The notes under the pieces: generated by a model | What the model was told of the DNA's origin: nothing | The model's input: the letters and a program-made list of their open reading frames with translations, nothing else | Databases searched by the model: none | Source: an archaeon | GTDB lineage: Archaea > Micrarchaeota > Micrarchaeia > Norongarragalinales > UBA97 | Reading direction: 5' to 3' | Assembly (NCBI GenBank): GCA_020057405.1 | Contig: JAGVFW010000014.1 | Location: 1-64,000 of the forward strand | DNA length: 64,000 bases | Program-made: the position numbers and the translations under genes | Shown here: piece by piece, positions 60,479-64,000 of the stretch | How the letters are laid out: the number at the start of each line of letters is the position of its first letter | How positions within the stretch are numbered: position 1 is the stretch's first letter

Positions 60479-60751
60479 CTATAATTTAAGCCCTGCTAGG
60501 TGCAGGAGGATGAGGAGTCCCACGCCGGCCAGGCCCAAGACGGCCGTTACCAGCACGCTAAGAAAGTTGATTCCGATTTTGATGCCGTAGGCGCCGCCAA
60601 GCCAGTTGACGAGAATGAGTGCGATGAGGCCGATGACGGTGTTGACCAGAAGCTTGCGCAAAAAGCCGACTAGGAAAATCGTGATTGCGATGAAGGCGAT
60701 TGCGATGACTAGTAGAATCCAAATCGGGATTGCGAGGAACTCAAGAACCAT
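60479..60751 (-). CDS. BofA-like membrane protein
   Basis: This 90-residue protein has three hydrophobic segments and the text FLRKLLVNTVIGLIALILVN, then LGGAYGIKIGINFLSVLVTA, which matches the BofA (pro-sigmaK processing inhibitor) family found widely in archaea without sporulation. In Bacillus, BofA restrains a membrane protease. Its archaeal role is unknown. It overlaps the 45-residue membrane peptide gene upstream by 11 bases and precedes a hypothetical gene by 19 bases. Confidence 0.8.
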   Translation of the reverse strand: MVLEFLAIPIWILLVIAIAFIAITIFLVGFLRKLLVNTVIGLIALILVNWLGGAYGIKIGINFLSVLVTAVLGLAGVGLLILLHLAGLKL

Positions 60752-60878
60752 CGGGTCTCATCTTCTCCTTTAGTTTTCGGTAGACTCCCATCAAAATGAA
60801 GACCGCGACGATGGCGCCGATGCCCAGGGCAAGCAGGAACCAGATTGGAATCGAGTCGAAGTTGTCAAAGAGCGCCAT
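60741..60878 (-). CDS. Small single-span membrane peptide (45 residues)
   Basis: This short gene runs from ATG 60878 to TGA at 60741. The product is MALFDNFDSIPIWF at its start, one membrane helix at about 11-33, and a basic tail (YRKLKEKMRPDGS). It overlaps the BofA-like gene start by 11 bases in another frame, which suggests translational coupling. Its size and topology resemble small regulatory membrane peptides that act as partners of larger membrane proteins. No family is recognised. Confidence 0.65.
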   Translation of the reverse strand: MALFDNFDSIPIWFLLALGIGAIVAVFILMGVYRKLKEKMRPDGS

Positions 60879-60926
60879 TTTTTCACCAAAAAAATATTGT
60901 TGGAGCCGCTTTGGCCCCGAATGATT

Positions 60927-61097
60927 TTAGCAGTCGTGCGCCATTACGGTCTGCCTGCCGTTTGCCTTCGCGCGCGCTGCAGCTGCGCCTAGCAATGCCG
61001 CAACCTGGCGGTCAAGCGCTTCGAAAACACTGCCTGAAGTTCGCATGCCCTTCTTCTTGAAAAAGTCTCCAACTTCGCTCTTTACAACAAGTCCCAT
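60927..61097 (-). CDS. Short histone-fold protein (56 residues)
   Basis: This short gene starts at ATG 61097, seven bases after a GAGGTG ribosome site, and ends TAA at 60927. The product reads MGLVVKSEVGDFFKKKG, then RTSGSVFEALDRQVAALLG, and ANGRQTVMAHD at the end. The minimal first helix, long central helix and GRxTVxxxD loop are hallmarks of histone-fold proteins, closest in shape to the short HBb/DUF1931-related histones of bacteria and DPANN archaea rather than the HMf type. It should dimerise and bind DNA. It is the first of four closely spaced minus-strand genes. Confidence 0.78.
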   Translation of the reverse strand: MGLVVKSEVGDFFKKKGMRTSGSVFEALDRQVAALLGAAAARAKANGRQTVMAHDC

Positions 61098-61222
61098 CGC
61101 AAAACACCTCGGAGAAAGGAGGGCGGGGGCGGATAAAAAGGCTTTTGGTGGCCGTTTGAGACGGTTTTTGGCAAAAAGCTCTTAAGCGCACGCCGCGAAG
61201 AATGGCTTGAGGATTAGCGCCG

Positions 61223-61879
61223 GTGTACTATAGACTCAAGGATTTCATCAACGCGAATTGGGACCGGATTCCTGCCGGTCGCAACATCAGGCGGGATCAG
61301 TGTGTGCTAAGAAAGCACGACAACCTCGTCATTACGAGGCCCACGGTGGCAGTAGTTCGAAAAGCGCGCGCCATTCGCGACTATAGGGATACCGAATTCC
61401 GCGTGATTGCGTGGCCGCACCCTTCGCTCTCGCACGAAATCGAGTTGTCGTCCAAAATCGCGGGAAACTTTCCAGGCAGCGACGCGCCCGGAGCGATTGG
61501 CACGCTGCGCTTTTCAGTCGGGCGGTTCAAGACCCGCTTGTCGCGCCACAAGTACAAAGTGGTGATGGAGTATGGCCAAACGCATTACAAGACGAGCCCC
61601 GAGTACCCCGGCGACCCGACGGTTAGCCGTGAGATTGCAGACGAGCACACTCGCTGGCGCCGGCCCTCGCTTGTGCACGCGATTGAGTTGGCGGCGCAGC
61701 TTGGGACCGTGTTCTTGATTGACATCAACAGCTTCGACCTCCAGCGCCACTTCCACCGCGTTCACCCCAAATTCCTGACGTCGTTTGAGAAAGACTTGAA
61801 CGCGGCAGTAAAGCAGACGGGCGCGCAAATGGTCAGGGACGAAAACCACATTGTCATACGGCCGGCAAGCAAAAAGTAG
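61223..61879 (+). CDS. Hypothetical protein
   Basis: This 218-residue basic soluble protein starts at GTG 61223 (TATA-like AAGCTCTTAAGC about 40 bases upstream). It is rich in Arg, His and Pro. Two segments look alike: REIADEHTRWRRPSLVHAIE and IAWPHPSLSHEIELSSKIA share a P-S-L-x-H-x-I-E-L core, suggesting an internal duplication of about 110-120 residues. The family is not recognised. It is convergent with glyS, 6 bases from its stop. Confidence 0.6.
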   Translation: MYYRLKDFINANWDRIPAGRNIRRDQCVLRKHDNLVITRPTVAVVRKARAIRDYRDTEFRVIAWPHPSLSHEIELSSKIAGNFPGSDAPGAIGTLRFSVGRFKTRLSRHKYKVVMEYGQTHYKTSPEYPGDPTVSREIADEHTRWRRPSLVHAIELAAQLGTVFLIDINSFDLQRHFHRVHPKFLTSFEKDLNAAVKQTGAQMVRDENHIVIRPASKK

Positions 61880-61885
61880 TGGCCG

Positions 61886-63460
61886 CTATTCCGGCGCTTT
61901 CTCGACGCGCGTGACGGGCTCGCCTGCGTCGTCGAACTTTAGCGTGCCAGCGAAAAGCTGTCGAATGGTGTCGGCGAGCTTCTTTGCGGGGAGGCGCACT
62001 TGCTTTGTCGTCTCGCGGTCGCGCATGGTGACGGTGTGGTCCTTTAGAGTGTCGTAGTCGATTGTGACGCAGTAGGGGACGCCGACTTCGTCGTAGCGCG
62101 CGTAGCGCTTGCCGACAGAGCCGCTCGCGTCGTATTCTGCGCGGAACTCTTTTTTGAGTGCTTCGAAGACTTGCATTGCCTTTTCGTCAAGGCCGTTTCG
62201 CTTCATGAGGGGCAGGATGGCGATGTCTAATGGCGCGACTCCGTGCTTTAGGTGGAGGACAATAGTGCTGCCTTCGCCTGAGGCGGCAGCGGCGCCTTCG
62301 CCGAAAGCGTCGAGGAGGAGGGTGAAGATGAGGCGTTCGCTGCCGAAGGAGGGCTCGAAGCAGTAGGGAACGACTTTTGCCTTGAGTTCCTCGTCGAAGA
62401 CGCTCAAGTCTGCGCCTGAGTGGGCGGCGTGTTGCTTGAGGTCAAAGTCAGTGCGGTTTGCGAGTCCCGCGAGTTCCTTCCAGCCCCAGGGAAAGTCGTA
62501 TTCGATGTCCCAAGTTTCGCTAGAGTAGTGCGAGAGTTCGGTTTGGCCGTGCTTTCTGGCGCGTAGTTTGCCTGGCTTGATGCCTAAGTCGTAGAGAAAG
62601 TTGAAGCACTCGGCGAGCCAGTAGGCGTGCCATCGCGTGCCGATGAGTTTGGCGGTCAGCGCGGCTTCGAGAGTCATTATTTTGCCTGGCGAGCCTTTTT
62701 CGCGCTCGTCTTGGGTGACTAGGAGGAGCTCTTGGGCGAGCATTTGCTTGGTGAGTTGCGGGCAGTCGTTTAGTTTTTGGGGGTGGATGAAGTACTCTAG
62801 CTCCATTTGAGTGAACTCACGGGAGCGAAAGACGAAGTTTCGGGGCGCGATTTCGTTTCTGAAGCTTTTGCCGATTTGGGCGATGCCGAACGGGAGTTTG
62901 CCGCGGCTTGCCGTGAGTGCTGTCTTGAAGTTGGTGAAAATGACTTGTGCTGTCTCGGGGCGCAGGAAGGCGTCGGAAGCGGCAGTGTCTTTTGCGCCGA
63001 CCTTGGTTTTGAACATGAGGTTGAAGGGTGACTTGAAGGCGAGGGAGCCCTTGCACTTGGGGCAGGCGACTTTGTGTTTTGTGAGGAGTTCTTCGAGGCT
63101 CGTGATTGAGAGGCCGTCGACGCTCTCGCCCGTTTGTTCTTCGATTAGCGAGTCGGCGCGGTAGCGCTCGTGGCACTTTTCGCACTCGACCAGCGGGTCG
63201 TTGAAGCTCTCGGCATGCCCGCTTGCTTGCCAGACTGTGGGGTGGGTGATGATGCTGCCCTCAAGGCCGGTGACGTCGAGGCGGTGCTCAACAAAGCGCT
63301 TCCACCATAAGGTCTCGACGTTGCGTTTGAGTTGCGCGCCGTAGCCGACGAAGTCGAAGAAGCCCGCGTAGCCGCCGTAGATTTCGCTGGATTGGACTAT
63401 GAGCCCGCGGCGTGAGCACAAGTTAATTACTTTTTGAGCCAAGTCTGGTTCTTTAGCCAT
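61886..63460 (-). CDS. glyS: Glycyl-tRNA synthetase (alpha2 type)
   Basis: This 524-residue class II dimeric enzyme is of archaeal/eukaryotic form. The N-terminus RRGLIVQSSEIYGGYAGFFD starts the catalytic domain. VWQASGHAESFNDPLVECEK and the paired CxxC zinc residues follow. Motif 2 is around SFRNEIAPRNFVFRSREFTQ, and motif 3 is in EPSFGSERLIFTLLLDAFGE. The anticodon-binding domain has HGVAPLDIAILPLM and ARYDEVGVPYCVTIDYDTLK. The length is a little shorter than in many archaea. ATG 63460 is used. Confidence 0.96.
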   Translation of the reverse strand: MAKEPDLAQKVINLCSRRGLIVQSSEIYGGYAGFFDFVGYGAQLKRNVETLWWKRFVEHRLDVTGLEGSIITHPTVWQASGHAESFNDPLVECEKCHERYRADSLIEEQTGESVDGLSITSLEELLTKHKVACPKCKGSLAFKSPFNLMFKTKVGAKDTAASDAFLRPETAQVIFTNFKTALTASRGKLPFGIAQIGKSFRNEIAPRNFVFRSREFTQMELEYFIHPQKLNDCPQLTKQMLAQELLLVTQDEREKGSPGKIMTLEAALTAKLIGTRWHAYWLAECFNFLYDLGIKPGKLRARKHGQTELSHYSSETWDIEYDFPWGWKELAGLANRTDFDLKQHAAHSGADLSVFDEELKAKVVPYCFEPSFGSERLIFTLLLDAFGEGAAAASGEGSTIVLHLKHGVAPLDIAILPLMKRNGLDEKAMQVFEALKKEFRAEYDASGSVGKRYARYDEVGVPYCVTIDYDTLKDHTVTMRDRETTKQVRLPAKKLADTIRQLFAGTLKFDDAGEPVTRVEKAPE

Positions 63461-63561
63461 AAACGATGCACCTTTTCCCTGCGCCTGGAATGGTCAGTGG
63501 CAGAAAAAGCTGTTTATTGGGTTAGGCGCGAAAGCGAATTTAAAGCAGGAGGGTGGGAAGG

Positions 63562-63798
63562 CTAGCGCCGTTTTTTCCTTGCCTTTAGGTATGCCGTCAT
63601 TAGCTTGCTCCACACGTGAAGCACCTTGGAACTGAGCTTTCGGTTTAGTTCCACGCAGTTCTTGCAATCTTGCGTAAATCGCCACATTTCATCTTCAGTT
63701 GCGTCAACGCTCTTGTGCTTGTCACACAAGTTCCAAGCAATTGCCAGGTTTTCAAGAGCGTCAAGCTCGTTGTTTGAGATTTCGATTTCAACTCTCAT
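63562..63798 (-). CDS. Small helical protein of unknown function
   Basis: This 78-residue protein starts at ATG 63798. An N-terminal acidic strand (MRVEIEISNNEL) is followed by helices with two Cys residues (NLCDKHKSVDATEDE, TQDCKNCVELNRKL) and a basic end (YLKARKKRR). The C-x2-C and H-containing stretch may bind a metal, though a full zinc site is not evident. The family is not recognised. It lies between glyS and a truncated gene on the same strand. Confidence 0.6.
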   Translation of the reverse strand: MRVEIEISNNELDALENLAIAWNLCDKHKSVDATEDEMWRFTQDCKNCVELNRKLSSKVLHVWSKLMTAYLKARKKRR

Positions 63799-63887
63799 TC
63801 AATCACCACACTAGGTATACGACACGATGAAAATGGTTGCTTTCGGAAGTGGCTTGCCGGACAGCCGCCGCTTTAGCTTGAAGGCCG

Positions 63888-64000
63888 CTAGGCGACTCGG
63901 GTGCCGAAGTACTTGTTTAGCACAGCCGGGCCTGCGGGACTGGCGAGTAAGGTCTTGTGCCAGGTTTTTAGGTGTGGCTTGATTTCGGCGATTGTGAACT
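63888..64000 (-). CDS. C-terminal end of an unidentified protein (truncated by window edge)
   Basis: The minus-strand frame is open to the window end and stops with TAG at 63888. The last visible residues include AEIKPHLKTWHKTLLASPAG and end NKYFGTRVA. Too little is present to identify a family. The frame and codon use look like a real C-terminus. Confidence 0.45.
   Translation of the reverse strand, partial: FTIAEIKPHLKTWHKTLLASPAGPAVLNKYFGTRVA

Noticed and set aside
1..64000. CRISPR array
   Set aside because: No set of direct repeats with regular unique spacers was seen. The repeated ACNCCN stretches at 3001-3120, 30500-30700 and 47930-48300 are in-frame Thr-Pro linkers.

Overview
The window is archaeal chromosome. 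Both subunits of the archaea-specific D-family DNA polymerase (DP1 and DP2) are present. So are an archaeal ATP-dependent DNA ligase, two FtsZ genes, archaeal-type Tyr-, Asp- and Gly-tRNA synthetases, a UPF0147 protein, an Lrp/AsnC regulator beside a type I glutamine synthetase, archaeal TATA boxes 25-30 nt ahead of starts, and two candidate C/D box guide RNAs. The compact layout, the very small genes and the large Asn/Thr-rich surface proteins resemble a DPANN-type lineage (Diapherotrites or Micrarchaeota-like), but no rRNA is present and that placement is inference. The genome is not extremely reduced: it keeps NAD synthesis, shikimate dehydrogenase, glutamine synthetase and a thiomethyl-sugar pathway.

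Layout. 1-4 kb: three secreted or membrane-anchored Ig-like surface proteins, the first truncated by the window edge. 4-5.3 kb: nadM and nadE, convergent with overlapping stop codons. 5.3-9.5 kb: an HExxH membrane protein, a cation/proton antiporter, CorA, a C/D box sRNA candidate and a RelBE-like toxin-antitoxin pair. 9.5-16.9 kb: a SelB-like factor with a decayed GTPase domain, a CNNM-like protein, a lipoprotein hydrolase, aroE, an mtnA plus class II aldolase pair, and tyrS. 17-22 kb: membrane proteins, DNA ligase and a small ribbon-helix-helix protein. 22.5-25.1 kb: an ftsZ - small gene - ftsZ operon ending in a strong hairpin terminator. 25-29 kb: a ZIP-like protein, a surface protein, a Trm9-like methyltransferase and aspS.

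29-40 kb holds two very large secreted multidomain proteins (jelly-roll modules, Cys-rich knots, LamG, TIM-barrel-like domains) and a third small secreted protein. All three end in a similar short Trp-Ile/Leu-Arg helix after a low-complexity linker, which may be an unrecognised C-terminal sorting or membrane-association tag. A DDE insertion sequence with recognisable inverted repeats and a perfect 9-bp target duplication sits directly after the stop codon of the third gene.

41-49 kb: a UbiA-family enzyme, tRNA-Leu(CAG), a second C/D box sRNA candidate, hydrolases, Nudix, an OGG-type DNA glycosylase and a Kazal-LamG-glycosidase surface protein. 49-60 kb: glnA, an antiporter-folC pair, and a tightly coupled DP1 - IMPase - Nudix - DP2 operon in which DP1 has lost one metal-ligand histidine. 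60-64 kb: a minus-strand cluster with a 56-residue histone-fold protein, a 45-residue membrane peptide and a BofA-like protein, then glyS and two further minus-strand genes, the last cut by the window edge.
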